Origin: Halalkalicoccus jeotgali B3
GTDB taxonomy: Archaea; Halobacteriota; Halobacteria; Halobacteriales; Halalkalicoccaceae
Length of the DNA: 64,000 nucleotides
Direction of reading: 5' to 3'
Assembly: GCF_000196895.1 (NCBI RefSeq)
Contig: NC_014297.1
Location: 1,784,295-1,848,294, forward strand
Shown here piece after piece: positions 35,116 through 44,000 of the stretch (position 1 is its first letter; each line of letters opens with the position of its first letter). The position numbers were made by a program, and so were the translations under genes. The notes below the pieces were generated by a model. The model was not told where the DNA came from, made no database searches, and worked only from the letters and a program-made list of their open reading frames with translations.

Positions 35116-36171
35116 ATGTCTTACGAGATCGCCACGATTCCCGGCGACGGGATCGGGCCGGAAGTCGTAGAGGCGACCCTCCCGCTGTTCGAGGAGGTCG
35201 CCGGGAATCACGGCGTCGAGGTCGAGTTCACGCGCTACGATTGGGGCAGCGACCGCTACCTCGAAGAGGGCGCGATGATGCCCGAGGACGGCCTCGAACG
35301 GATCGAGGGAAGCGACGCCATCCTGCTGGGGGCCGTTGGCCACCCCGAGGTGCCCGATCACGTCACGCTGCATGGGTTGCTTCTGCCTATCCGTAAGGAG
35401 TTCAACCAGCAGGTCTGCGAGCGTCCGTCGATCCTCTTCGAGGGCGTCGAGAGTCCACTCAAGGGTTACGAGGGTGGAGACGTGGATTTCGTCGTCTACC
35501 GGGAGAACACAGAGGGCGAGTACGCCGACGTCGGTGGGCGCGAACACGTCGGCTTCGGCCACGAGATCGCGGTCCAGAGCTCGGTGTTCACCCGCCAGGG
35601 AACCGAGGCGATCCTCCGGGCGGCCTTCGAGGCCGCAGAGGAACGCGAGGGTCACCTCACGAGCATCACGAAGTCCAACGCCCAGGCCTACAGCATGGTC
35701 TTCTGGGACGACGTGGTCGCCGAGGTGGCAGCGGACTACCCCGACGTCGAGGTCGAGAGCCTGCTGGTCGACGCCGCCTCGATGGACTTCATCCGCCGAC
35801 CCGAGGAGTTCGACGTGGTCGTCGCCTCGAACCTCTTCGGGGACATTCTGACGGACATCGGTGCGATCGTCACGGGAAGCATGGGGCTGGCTCCCTCGGG
35901 CAACATCAACCGTTCTGGCACCTACCCATCGATGTTCGAGCCGGTCCATGGAAGCGCCCCCGACATCACGGGCGAGGGCGTTGCGAACCCGATCGCAACC
36001 GTGCTCTCGGGAGCGATGCTGTTCGAGAACGTCAGCGAAGAGGCGGTCTCGGCGGATCTCTGGGGAGCAGTTCGCGAGGTGCTCGCCGACGAGTCGGCCC
36101 CGACGCCGCCTGATCTGGGCGGATCGGCAGGAACCGAAGAAATGATCGGGGCGCTTTCGGGCCGGCTCTAG
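35116..36171 (+). CDS. Tartrate / D-malate dehydrogenase (isocitrate/isopropylmalate dehydrogenase family)
   Basis: 351 residues beginning YEIATIPGDGIGPEVVEATL. FTRYDWGSDRYLEEGAMMPEDGLE and LGAVGHPEVPDHVTLHGLLLPIRKEFNQ are diagnostic of the TtuC/DmlA branch rather than LeuB or Icd. VVYRENTEGEYADVGGR, FTRQGTEAILRAAFE, SNLFGDILTDIGA and PVHGSAPDITGEGVANP supply the active-site Arg/Tyr/Lys and Mg Asp residues. The branch oxidises tartrate, or D-malate to pyruvate plus CO2, with NAD. The start at 35116 fits the family N-terminus. The stop overlaps that of the UspA gene (CTAG, 36168-36171). The neighbouring tricarboxylate transporter may supply its substrate. Confidence 0.87.
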   Translation: MSYEIATIPGDGIGPEVVEATLPLFEEVAGNHGVEVEFTRYDWGSDRYLEEGAMMPEDGLERIEGSDAILLGAVGHPEVPDHVTLHGLLLPIRKEFNQQVCERPSILFEGVESPLKGYEGGDVDFVVYRENTEGEYADVGGREHVGFGHEIAVQSSVFTRQGTEAILRAAFEAAEEREGHLTSITKSNAQAYSMVFWDDVVAEVAADYPDVEVESLLVDAASMDFIRRPEEFDVVVASNLFGDILTDIGAIVTGSMGLAPSGNINRSGTYPSMFEPVHGSAPDITGEGVANPIATVLSGAMLFENVSEEAVSADLWGAVREVLADESAPTPPDLGGSAGTEEMIGALSGRL

Positions 36172-36602
36172 TCCGATTCGGCCCGTATCGAAACGACGGG
36201 ACACTCCGAATCCAAGAGCACGGATTGAACGACGCTGCCGAACAGCGCCTTCCCCACCGGCGAGCGTTTCCGCCCGGCGACGACGACGTATCTCGCCGCC
36301 TGCTGGCGGGCGTACTCGACGATCTCGTCGGCCGGGTCGCCGATGAGCCCGACCGGCGTGGCGTCGGCGTCCGCCGTCGCGATGGCTTCGGCAGCGATGT
36401 TCTCGGCGGTCCCGACGACGCGTTCGACGGGGACCGCCTCTCCGGTCTCCCCTACGTTCGTCCGTTCGAGCGAGACGAACTCCTCGCGTGTGAGGACGTG
36501 GACCACGTCGACGGGCTCGTCGAACGCATCGCCGAGGGTGACGGCCTCGCGGACGACGGTACCCGCCCTGTCGCTTCGGTCGATTGCTGCAACGATGACC
36601 AT
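36168..36602 (-). CDS. UspA-type universal stress protein
   Basis: 144 residues, beginning VIVAAIDRSDRAGTVVREAV and ending with the ATP-binding consensus VVAGRKRSPVGKALFGSVVQSVLLDSECPVVSI (G-2x-G-9x-G(S) form). It is a single-domain nucleotide-binding stress protein of unknown partner. It is convergent with, and overlaps by 4 bases, the tartrate/malate dehydrogenase gene. Usp genes commonly accompany transport loci. Confidence 0.88.
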   Translation of the reverse strand: MVIVAAIDRSDRAGTVVREAVTLGDAFDEPVDVVHVLTREEFVSLERTNVGETGEAVPVERVVGTAENIAAEAIATADADATPVGLIGDPADEIVEYARQQAARYVVVAGRKRSPVGKALFGSVVQSVLLDSECPVVSIRAESD

Positions 36603-36777
36603 GGCTCGTGTTGACTGCCACCAGTATTAAACGGTCCGGAACTATTTGATCGTTGGTACGATACGCGCGGTAGGGGGGCGACCGTCGGCCGATATTCCTC
36701 GACTACCTCGTCCCCGTCGACGGGCGATGGGGAGTTTCGTCAGGATCCGCGCTCGCCGGGTAAATCATACGGAAAGA
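36603..36777. other. Intergenic stretch upstream of the tct promoter
   Basis: The first part of a 335-bp gap between the uspA-like gene and tctC. No gene or strong repeat was seen. It may hold activator or repressor sites for the transporter operon and the promoter of the minus-strand uspA-like gene. Confidence 0.4.
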
Positions 36778-36791
36778 TTTATATATCTACT
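36778..36791 (+). promoter_or_regulatory. TATA box of the tctCBA operon
   Basis: TTTATATATCTACT, an excellent archaeal TATA box. The identical 14 bases recur at 53441-53454 before another gene. Transcription would begin near 36805-36810, leaving a leader of about 130 bases before the tctC ATG at 36938, which is long for a haloarchaeon. Confidence 0.65.
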
Positions 36792-36845
36792 CTATAATCA
36801 TGATAGTGAGACCCTACCGTACAGGATCGGCGGCGGGCGGCCTCG

Positions 36846-36918
36846 CCTGTCGGGGTGATAATCGGACGACCACACTCACCCCGACGGGATCCGACGCTCC
36901 CAGTCCGATTGTCGTCCG
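36846..36918 (+). promoter_or_regulatory. Structured leader of tctC: hairpin with pseudoknot-capable loop
   Basis: A 13-bp stem (36846-36858 with 36876-36888; core GTCGGGGTGA/TCACCCCGAC, one G-U pair) encloses a 17-base loop. Within the loop AATCGGAC (36860-36867) is complementary to GTCCGATT (36903-36910), and the overlapping CGGACGAC (36863-36870) is complementary to GTCGTCCG (36911-36918). These two pairings exclude each other, which is switch-like. The element sits inside the predicted 5' leader, 20 bases before the start codon. It matches no riboswitch class that I can recognise. Confidence 0.4.
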
Positions 36919-36937
36919 GGGTCGGAAACGAGAATCC

Positions 36938-38023
36938 ATGAGAAATCAAGACAACGATTCGACATCACAGGGGGTAGCGAACCGAGCGATAGCCGGACGC
37001 CGACGGTTCTTACAGTTGGCAGGCGCCGGATCCGTTGCCGCGCTCGCGGGCTGTCTGGCCGGCGACAACGGCGGTGGCGGCGGCGGCGAGGGCGAGGGCG
37101 ACTGGGAGCCGAGCCAGTCGATCCGGTATATCGTCCCGTACGACCAGGGTGGCGGCACCGACGTCTACGCCCGGGGGATTCAGGAGGGGCTAGCCAACGC
37201 GACCGGCCAGTCGATCCAGATCGACAACGTCCCCGGCGCGGGCGGGCTCAACGGCTACGGCGAACTGATGGGTGCCCAGCCCGACGGCCACACCATCCTC
37301 GGGAGCGCGACCCCCCTGGAGGTCGCCCCACAACTGCTGGAGGACCCCGGGTTCGACCAGCGTGACGCCGAGGGGGTTTCGATCTTCGGACAGTCGGTCT
37401 GGACGCTCGTCGTCAACGAGCAGTACCAGGGTCAGGTCGAGACGTTCGACGACGTCATGGAGATGTACAACTCCGGCGAATGGGAGTCACTCGGTGTCCA
37501 AGAACCCGGCAGCTCCCAGGACGTGATCGCCCTCCTGGCGAAGTATCAGTACGCCGATGAGTGGGGCTGGAACTGGACCGAACGCGTCCAATACACCGGG
37601 ACCGGTCCCGTTTCGCAGGCGGTCGCGAGCGGCGAGGTCCCCGCCGGCATCGGGACCGACGCGGGGACGCAGTCCGTCGTCGACAACGGCCGGATCTACC
37701 CGGTCGTCACGTTCGTCAGCGACGGTTCGCAGGTCTATCCCGACGTGGAGTCGGTGACCGATGCGGGCTACCCCGAGATCGACTTCGTCGGCGGGCTGAG
37801 TCGAGGGGTCTTCGCCCCACCGGAAACCGAGGAAAGCCGCAGACAGACGCTTTCGGACATGTTCGCGGAGGCCGTTGAATCCGACAGTACCCAGAGCTGG
37901 TCCGACGAGACCGGCAACCCGGTCTTCCACGAGGGGCCCGAGGCGGCGAACCAACTCCTCGACGACGTCTTCGCGGCCTACGAGGAGAACAACGTCATCG
38001 ACCTCGTCCAGCAGTACTCCTGA
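36938..38023 (+). CDS. tctC: Tripartite tricarboxylate transporter, extracytoplasmic binding lipoprotein
   Basis: 361 residues with a Tat lipoprotein signal (GRRRFLQLAGAGSVAALAGC), a Gly/Glu-rich linker, and then the TctC/Bug binding fold: IRYIVPYDQGGGTDVYARGI, IDNVPGAGGLNGYGELMGAQPDGHTIL. It captures a di- or tricarboxylate and delivers it to TctAB. The ATG at 36938 gives a normal signal peptide; an upstream in-frame ATG at 36800 is too close to the TATA box. It is followed by tctB and tctA on the same strand as one operon. The ligand (citrate, tricarballylate, tartrate, itaconate or similar) is unknown. Confidence 0.9.
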   Translation: MRNQDNDSTSQGVANRAIAGRRRFLQLAGAGSVAALAGCLAGDNGGGGGGEGEGDWEPSQSIRYIVPYDQGGGTDVYARGIQEGLANATGQSIQIDNVPGAGGLNGYGELMGAQPDGHTILGSATPLEVAPQLLEDPGFDQRDAEGVSIFGQSVWTLVVNEQYQGQVETFDDVMEMYNSGEWESLGVQEPGSSQDVIALLAKYQYADEWGWNWTERVQYTGTGPVSQAVASGEVPAGIGTDAGTQSVVDNGRIYPVVTFVSDGSQVYPDVESVTDAGYPEIDFVGGLSRGVFAPPETEESRRQTLSDMFAEAVESDSTQSWSDETGNPVFHEGPEAANQLLDDVFAAYEENNVIDLVQQYS

Positions 38024-38056
38024 CCGATCGCCATCGTGGCGACCTCTCCCTCAAAT

Positions 38057-38662
38057 ATGTCAATAAAAAATAAGTACGAACAGGCGACGCCAGAGCACGT
38101 GATGCTCGTCGTCCTCCTCGTTCTCAGTGCGGTGTTCCTGATCGAACCGATCGTCTCGAACTACCCGGACGACGCCCGCGTGTTTCCCCAGATGACCGCG
38201 GCTGTCGTCCTCGTGGGATCGCTGTTGTTGCTCGTGCGGAACTACCTCCCGGGGGCGCTCGGTACGGTCGTCAACGAGAGCATCAACATCACGACTAGCG
38301 ACTCGTCGGCCCAAGAACAGGTCGCCCAGCGCGAGGCAGAACAGACCGGTTCGGCACCCAAACGAACGCTCGGTCGGGAGTACGGCTACGAGGTAAACGA
38401 CACCGTGTTCATGGTCGTCTCCTCGACGATCTACTTCTTCGCCGGCTGGGCGGCCGGGTTCCTGTTCGTCACGCCGTTGTTCGTGCTGGCGTACACCGCC
38501 TGGTTTCGGATTCGACCGCTGCTGTGTGTCGCGCTCGCGGTGTTGTCGACCGTCATCGTCTACCTGTTCATCGAGTTCCTGCTCCTGCCGTTGGATCAGG
38601 GCCAGATACTCGACTTCAGTCCGTTTCTCGACCCGATCGGACTGGTCGTCGGGGTGATCTAG
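38057..38662 (+). CDS. tctB: Tripartite tricarboxylate transporter small membrane subunit
   Basis: 201 residues with four predicted helices: VMLVVLLVLSAVFLIEPIV near the start, AAVVLVGSLLLLV, and after a ~60-residue hydrophilic loop FMVVSSTIYFFAGWAAGFLFV and LAVLSTVIVYLFIEFLLLPL. That is the layout of the poorly conserved TctB subunit. The ATG at 38057 is preferred to a GTG seven codons upstream. Its stop codon is followed immediately by the tctA ATG. Confidence 0.82.
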   Translation: MSIKNKYEQATPEHVMLVVLLVLSAVFLIEPIVSNYPDDARVFPQMTAAVVLVGSLLLLVRNYLPGALGTVVNESINITTSDSSAQEQVAQREAEQTGSAPKRTLGREYGYEVNDTVFMVVSSTIYFFAGWAAGFLFVTPLFVLAYTAWFRIRPLLCVALAVLSTVIVYLFIEFLLLPLDQGQILDFSPFLDPIGLVVGVI

Positions 38663-40198
38663 ATGGTCGTCGAAGCCGTCGTCGAGAGCCAAGTGCTCCT
38701 CCAGCTCGACACCATCACCGAGGGGCTTCGGATCGCGATCAGTTGGCCCGTGATCGGGTGGATGGCCGTCGGGCTGCTGTTGGGGATCGTCCTCGGCGCG
38801 CTGCCGGGGATCGGCTCGCCGGTCGGGATGGCGATCGTCCTGCCGCTGACCCTGCCGCTCGATGCGACCGCCGCGATCATCCTCCTCGTTGCGATCTACA
38901 GCGGGGCGATGTTCGGGGGATCGATCGCCGCGATCCTGATCAACGCGCCGGGGACCGAGTCGGCGGCGGCGACCACGCTCGACGGCTACCCGATGGCCAA
39001 ACAGGGCCTCGCGAAGAACGCGCTGGCGATCGCGACGACCGCCTCGGCGCTCAACGGCTTCCTGGCCGCGATCGTGCTCATCCTGATCTCGCCGATCCTG
39101 ATCGGAGTCGTCCTCGCCTTTGGCTCGCCCGAGTACTTCCTGCTCGCGATCCTCGGCATCTCGCTGATCACGATCGTCACGCAGGGCTCGCTCGTCAAGG
39201 GGCTCGTCGCCGGTGCGCTCGGACTCATGATCTCGACGATCGGAACCGGGATCCTGAGCCCGACGCCGCGATTTACCTTCGGCCAGTTCGGCCTCTACAA
39301 CGGCATCAGCTTCGTCGCCGCACTGATCGGGATGTTCGCGTTCGCGGAGATGATGAAACTCGCCGCCAGGAGCCAGATCGCAGAAAGCGACATCGAACTC
39401 GGCGGCAGCATCAAGGACGGCGTCATGACCGTCTTCAAATACCCGAAGACGGTGCTCAAAGCCGGACTGATCGGCATGGGGATCGGGATGATCCCCGGGT
39501 CGGGCGCGACCACCTCTACGTTCGTCGCCTACGCCGAGGAGGCCCGCTCGTCGGCCACGGACGGGCGCTTCGGCGAGGGAGATCCCCGCGGCGTGATCGC
39601 CCCCGAGGGGGCGAACAACCCGACGGTAAGCGGCTCGCTCGTTCCGACCCTTTCGTTCGGGATCCCCGGCAGCGGTTCGACGGCGGTCCTGCTCGGTGGC
39701 CTGTTGATGCACGGTCTCCAGCCCGGCCCGACCCTGTTCGGCGATCAACTCCAGATCACGTATGCGATCTTCGTCTCGCTGTTCCTCAGCAACATCCTCA
39801 TCGTCCTCGTCGGACTATCGGTCATCCCGTATGCGAGCCGGCTCACCGAGATCGACACCAACATCATCATCCCGGTGGTGGTGGTGCTCTCGTTTATCGG
39901 CGCGTACACGCTGAACCGGAACTGGTTCGACGTCGGTGCGGTACTCGCACTCGGCGTGCTCGGGTTCTACATGGTGCGGTACAACTACTCGGTGATCGCG
40001 TTCGTCCTCGGGATCGTACTGGGGCCGATCGCCGAGGAGAACTTCTTCCGATCCTTGCAGATCTCCGGCGGGAGCTACGACATCTTCTTCGATCCGATCA
40101 ACCGCCCGCTGTCGTTCCTGCTCGTGCTCGGTATCCTCTTCATCCTCGTCGGGCCGTTCCTCAAACCCGCTATCGAGCGCGCCCTCAACCGGGCCTGA
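38663..40198 (+). CDS. tctA: Tripartite tricarboxylate transporter large membrane subunit
   Basis: 511 residues, about 12 membrane helices. LGALPGIGSPVGMAIVLPLTLPL, GGSIAAILINAPGTESAAATTLDGYPMAKQG and GMGIGMIPGSGATTSTFVAYAEE followed by PTLSFGIPGSGSTAVLLGGLLMHGLQPG are the repeated TctA signatures that form the ion/substrate pathway. It works with TctC and TctB as a secondary, sodium- or proton-coupled importer. It starts one base after the tctB stop. Confidence 0.93.
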   Translation: MVVEAVVESQVLLQLDTITEGLRIAISWPVIGWMAVGLLLGIVLGALPGIGSPVGMAIVLPLTLPLDATAAIILLVAIYSGAMFGGSIAAILINAPGTESAAATTLDGYPMAKQGLAKNALAIATTASALNGFLAAIVLILISPILIGVVLAFGSPEYFLLAILGISLITIVTQGSLVKGLVAGALGLMISTIGTGILSPTPRFTFGQFGLYNGISFVAALIGMFAFAEMMKLAARSQIAESDIELGGSIKDGVMTVFKYPKTVLKAGLIGMGIGMIPGSGATTSTFVAYAEEARSSATDGRFGEGDPRGVIAPEGANNPTVSGSLVPTLSFGIPGSGSTAVLLGGLLMHGLQPGPTLFGDQLQITYAIFVSLFLSNILIVLVGLSVIPYASRLTEIDTNIIIPVVVVLSFIGAYTLNRNWFDVGAVLALGVLGFYMVRYNYSVIAFVLGIVLGPIAEENFFRSLQISGGSYDIFFDPINRPLSFLLVLGILFILVGPFLKPAIERALNRA

Positions 40199-40235
40199 CC
40201 CATAGCACTATTTCCTCTCGCGCCCGTACTCGTGT

Positions 40236-40628
40236 ATGCATCCCACCGGCATCGATCACCTCGTACTCACCGTCCACGACCTCGAGGCGACGTGTGGCTT
40301 TTACGGCGACGCGCTCGGCGCGACCGTCATCACGTTCGGCCCCGAGGACAGGACCGCCCTGCAGTTCGACGAGCAGAAGATAAACCTCCACGAGGCCGGC
40401 GCCGAGTTCGACCCGCACGCCCGCTCGCCGACGCCCGGGTCCGGCGATTTCTGCCTGCTCGTCGAGCCACCCATCGAGGCCCTCGCCGACCGCCTCGGGG
40501 AACACGACATCGAGATCGTCGACGGACCCGTCGAAAAACACGGCGCACGGGGGTCGATGCGGTCGGTGTACGTCCGCGATCCGGACGGCAACCTCGTCGA
40601 GCTCGCCGCCTACGAGGAAACCGATTAG
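40236..40628 (+). CDS. VOC family protein, STM3117-like glyoxalase
   Basis: 130 residues: GIDHLVLTVHDLEATCGFYGDALGA, LQFDEQKINLHEAGAEFDPHA, GSGDFCLLVEPP and GARGSMRSVYVRDPDGNLVELAAY. The INLHE and GSGDFC spacing matches the STM3117 group of VOC proteins (metal His, His and Glu present). The activity of that group is not firmly known. The gene lies 38 bases after tctA and 23 before a cupin gene, so it may be the fourth gene of the transporter operon. Confidence 0.85.
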   Translation: MHPTGIDHLVLTVHDLEATCGFYGDALGATVITFGPEDRTALQFDEQKINLHEAGAEFDPHARSPTPGSGDFCLLVEPPIEALADRLGEHDIEIVDGPVEKHGARGSMRSVYVRDPDGNLVELAAYEETD

Positions 40629-40651
40629 TCCTCGCGCTACCTCGGGCCGGT

Positions 40652-41092
40652 ATGGCCGATGGATGTCACCGCGTCTCGCTTTCGGATCTGACCACGAACC
40701 CCGAGAAACCCGGCGATCGCTGGGAGATCTCGCCCGAACTCGGGATCGGGGCGTTCAACTTCAACGTCGCGATCCTCGAACCGGAGGATCGCCTCTCGCA
40801 GAACCACTACCACTACCACGAGAACCAACGGGAGCTGTTTTTCGTGATCGAGGGGCGATGTCGCATCGAGACGGTCGAGGAGGGCTTCGAGATGGGTATC
40901 GACGAGGCGGTGGCCTTCGAGAAGGGGGAGGCGGGTGCACACGTGCTCTACAACCCCTTCGAGGAGCCGTGTAAGGTCGTCGCGATCGGCTGGCCCGCCG
41001 ACGGACGCTACCCGGTCTACCAACTGGAGACCACCGACACGGTAAGCGAGGACCGCGATCCACAGAGTAATGGGTCGTCCCCGGAGAACTAG
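40652..41092 (+). CDS. Cupin domain protein
   Basis: 146 residues with one double-stranded beta-helix. The metal box reads QNHYHYHENQRELFFVIEGRCRIE (His/His/Glu) and the second box GAHVLYNPFEEPCKVVAIGWP. It is a small cytosolic protein that could be a sugar or hydroxyacid isomerase or a dioxygenase-like enzyme. The stop lies 4 bases before the start of the third FAD/Fe-S dehydrogenase, indicating co-translation. Confidence 0.83.
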   Translation: MADGCHRVSLSDLTTNPEKPGDRWEISPELGIGAFNFNVAILEPEDRLSQNHYHYHENQRELFFVIEGRCRIETVEEGFEMGIDEAVAFEKGEAGAHVLYNPFEEPCKVVAIGWPADGRYPVYQLETTDTVSEDRDPQSNGSSPEN

Positions 41093-41096
41093 GGCC

Positions 41097-44000
41097 ATGG
41101 CGACGAACCCCACGACGAACGCCCCGCCGGCGCGCGACGAGCGTGCCTCCTACGACTACGCCGACACCGAGGAGGCGGTCCCGGAGGCGCTGTCGGCGCT
41201 GCCCCGATTGGTCGGCGGCGAGGTCCGATTCGACGACTACTCGCGGGAGCTGTACGCGACCGACGCCAGCGCCTACGAGATGACTCCTATCGGCGTTGTC
41301 TTCCCGACCTCGACCCGTGACGTGCAGGTGGTGATGCGCCACTGTGGGAAAAACGGGGTCCCCGTGTTGCCGCGTGGCGGCGGGACGAGCCTCGCGGGCC
41401 AGTCGGTCAACGAGGCGGTCGTGCTCGATTTTACCCGCCACATGGACGGCGTCGTCGAGGTCGACCCCGACGGGCGGCGCGCCACGGCGGAGGCGGGCGT
41501 CTATCTCGGCGACCTCAACGCCGAACTCGCACCCCACGGTCTGAAGTTCGCACCCGACCCCGCCTGGCGCGATAAGAGCGCCCTTGGTGGTGCGATCGGC
41601 AACAACTCGACGGGCGCGCACTCGCTGAAGTACGGCAAGACCGACGCCTACGTCGAGTCCTGCGAGGTCGTCCTCGCCGACGGCACCCGGACGACCTTCG
41701 GGGAGGTCACGCCCGAGGAACTCGACGCGCGGGCCGACCCCGAGGGGGATCTGGAGGCACGCATTTACGCCGAGATCAGGCGGATCATCGAGGAGGAGGC
41801 CGGGGCGATCGAGGCGGCCTACCCCGACCTGAAGCGGAACGTCTCGGGGTACAACCTCGATATGCTGATCGAGGAGGCGCGTGCGGTCCGGGACGGCTCC
41901 GCGGAGACGATCAACATCGCGCGCCTGCTCGCCGGCAGCGAGGGCACCCTCGCCATCGTCACCGAGGCCGAGGTGAGCCTCGAAGCGATCCCCGAGACGA
42001 AGGCGATGGCGCTTTTGACCTACGACAGCCTGATCGACGCGATGGAGGACGTCGCGCCGATCCTCGAACACGATCCTGCGGCGGTCGAAGTGATGGACGA
42101 CGTCCTCTTGGATCTGGCCCGCGAGACCGAGGAGTTCGCGGACGTCGTCTCGATGCTACCTCCCGAAGCCTCCTCCGTACTGCTGGTGGAGTTCTACGCC
42201 GACAGCGACCCCGAGGGCGTCAGGAAGGTCGCGGGACTGCTCGCCGACCGGATGCCCGACGCCGACCACGAGGGCGAACCGGGCGAGGATCGAGTCAGAA
42301 CCGACGCCACGATCAACGCGACCGCGGCGATGGAGGCCCACGACGCCGACGAGCGCGCGCTGTTCTGGAAGATGCGAAAGAGCGGGCTGCCGATCCTGCT
42401 CTCCCGGACCACCGACGAGAAACACATCTCCTTCATCGAGGACTGTGCGGTCCCGCCCGAGCACCTCCCCGAATACGCCCGCGAGTTCCAGGAGATCCTC
42501 GAAGACAACGGTACCTTCGCGAGCATCTACGCCCACGCCGGCCCCGGCGTGCTCCACGTCCGCCCGCTGATCAACACCAAGGACGTCGCGGGCGTCGACG
42601 CGATGGTCGACATCGCCGACCGGGTGACCGACGCCGTCGCTCGGTTCGGCGGAAGCGTCTCGGGCGAGCACGGCGACGGGCGGGCGCGTACCCAGTGGAA
42701 CGAGAAACTCTACGGCGAGCATCTGTGGGGCGTTTTCCGTGATCTGAAGACGGCCTTCGACCCCGACTGGCTGCTCAATCCTGGTTCCGTCTGTGGGGAC
42801 TTCGACATGAGCGAGCACCTCCGCTTTGACCCCGACTACGAGTTCGAGATGGGGTTCGACCCGGTCTTGGAGTGGGACAACGACAACGGCTTTCAGGGGA
42901 TGGCCGAGCTTTGCCATGGGTGTGGCGGCTGTCGGGGCCCTCAGGAGACCACCGGCGGAGTGATGTGCCCGACGTTCCGCGCCAGCGAGGAGGAGATCAC
43001 CTCGACGCGGGGCCGCGCGAACATGCTCCGGCAGGCCATGAGCGGCGACCTTCCCGAGGGTGAGGCGTTCTCCGAGGAGTTCGTCACCGAGGTGATGGAC
43101 CTCTGTATCGGCTGTAAGGGCTGTGCGAAGGACTGCCCCTCGGAGGTGGATATGGCCAAACTCAAGGCCGAAGTGACCCACGAGTACCACCAACGCCACG
43201 GTGCGGGACTGCGCTCGCGGATATTCGCGAACATCGACACCCTCTCGACACTCGGCAGCGCCACGGCCCCGCTCTCGAACTGGCTGCCCGAACTCCCGGG
43301 CGCCCGACTGGCGATGGAGAAGACGATCGGAATCGCCCGCGAGCGCTCGCTGCCCGAGTTCCACCGCGAAACCCTCGAAGACTGGTTCGATGCGCGCGGC
43401 CCGCAGGTGCGTGAGGCTGACGCGGATCGCAAAGCCCTGCTCGTGCCCGACACCTACACCAACCACAACCACCCGGCGGTCGGCAAGGCCGCCGTCCGCA
43501 TCCTCGAGAACGCGGACGTCCACGTCGAACTCGCCGACGTGGGCGACAGCGGGCGTCCGGCCTTCTCGAAGGGCTTTCTCGACGCCGCCCGCGAGCGCGC
43601 CGAAGAGAACGTCGCGGCGCTCGCACCCGAAATCGAGGCGGGCTGGGACGTGGTGGTGTGTGAGCCCTCGGACGCCGTGATGTTCCAGTCGGACTACCTC
43701 GACCTGCTGTCCGGTTCGGCGGTCGAGTCAGTCGCAATCAACACGTACGGGGTCATGGAGTATCTCAACGCCTTCGATCTCGACCTGCCGGCGGGCACGG
43801 GATCGCTCGCGTATCACGGCCACTGCCACCAGAAGGCGACGAGAAAGGACGTCCACGCCGCGGCGGTGCTCTCGAAGGCGGGCTACGACGTCGATATACT
43901 CGATTCGGGCTGTTGTGGGATGGCCGGTTCGTTCGGGTACGAGGCCGACCACTACGCGATGAGTGAAGCGATCGGCTCGATCCTCGTCGATCAGGTGAAG

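Noticed and set aside
36800-36937. Extended N-terminus of TctC from the ATG at 36800
   Set aside because: This ATG is only about 10-20 bases past the TATA box, before the expected transcription start, and the extension would bury the Tat signal peptide.
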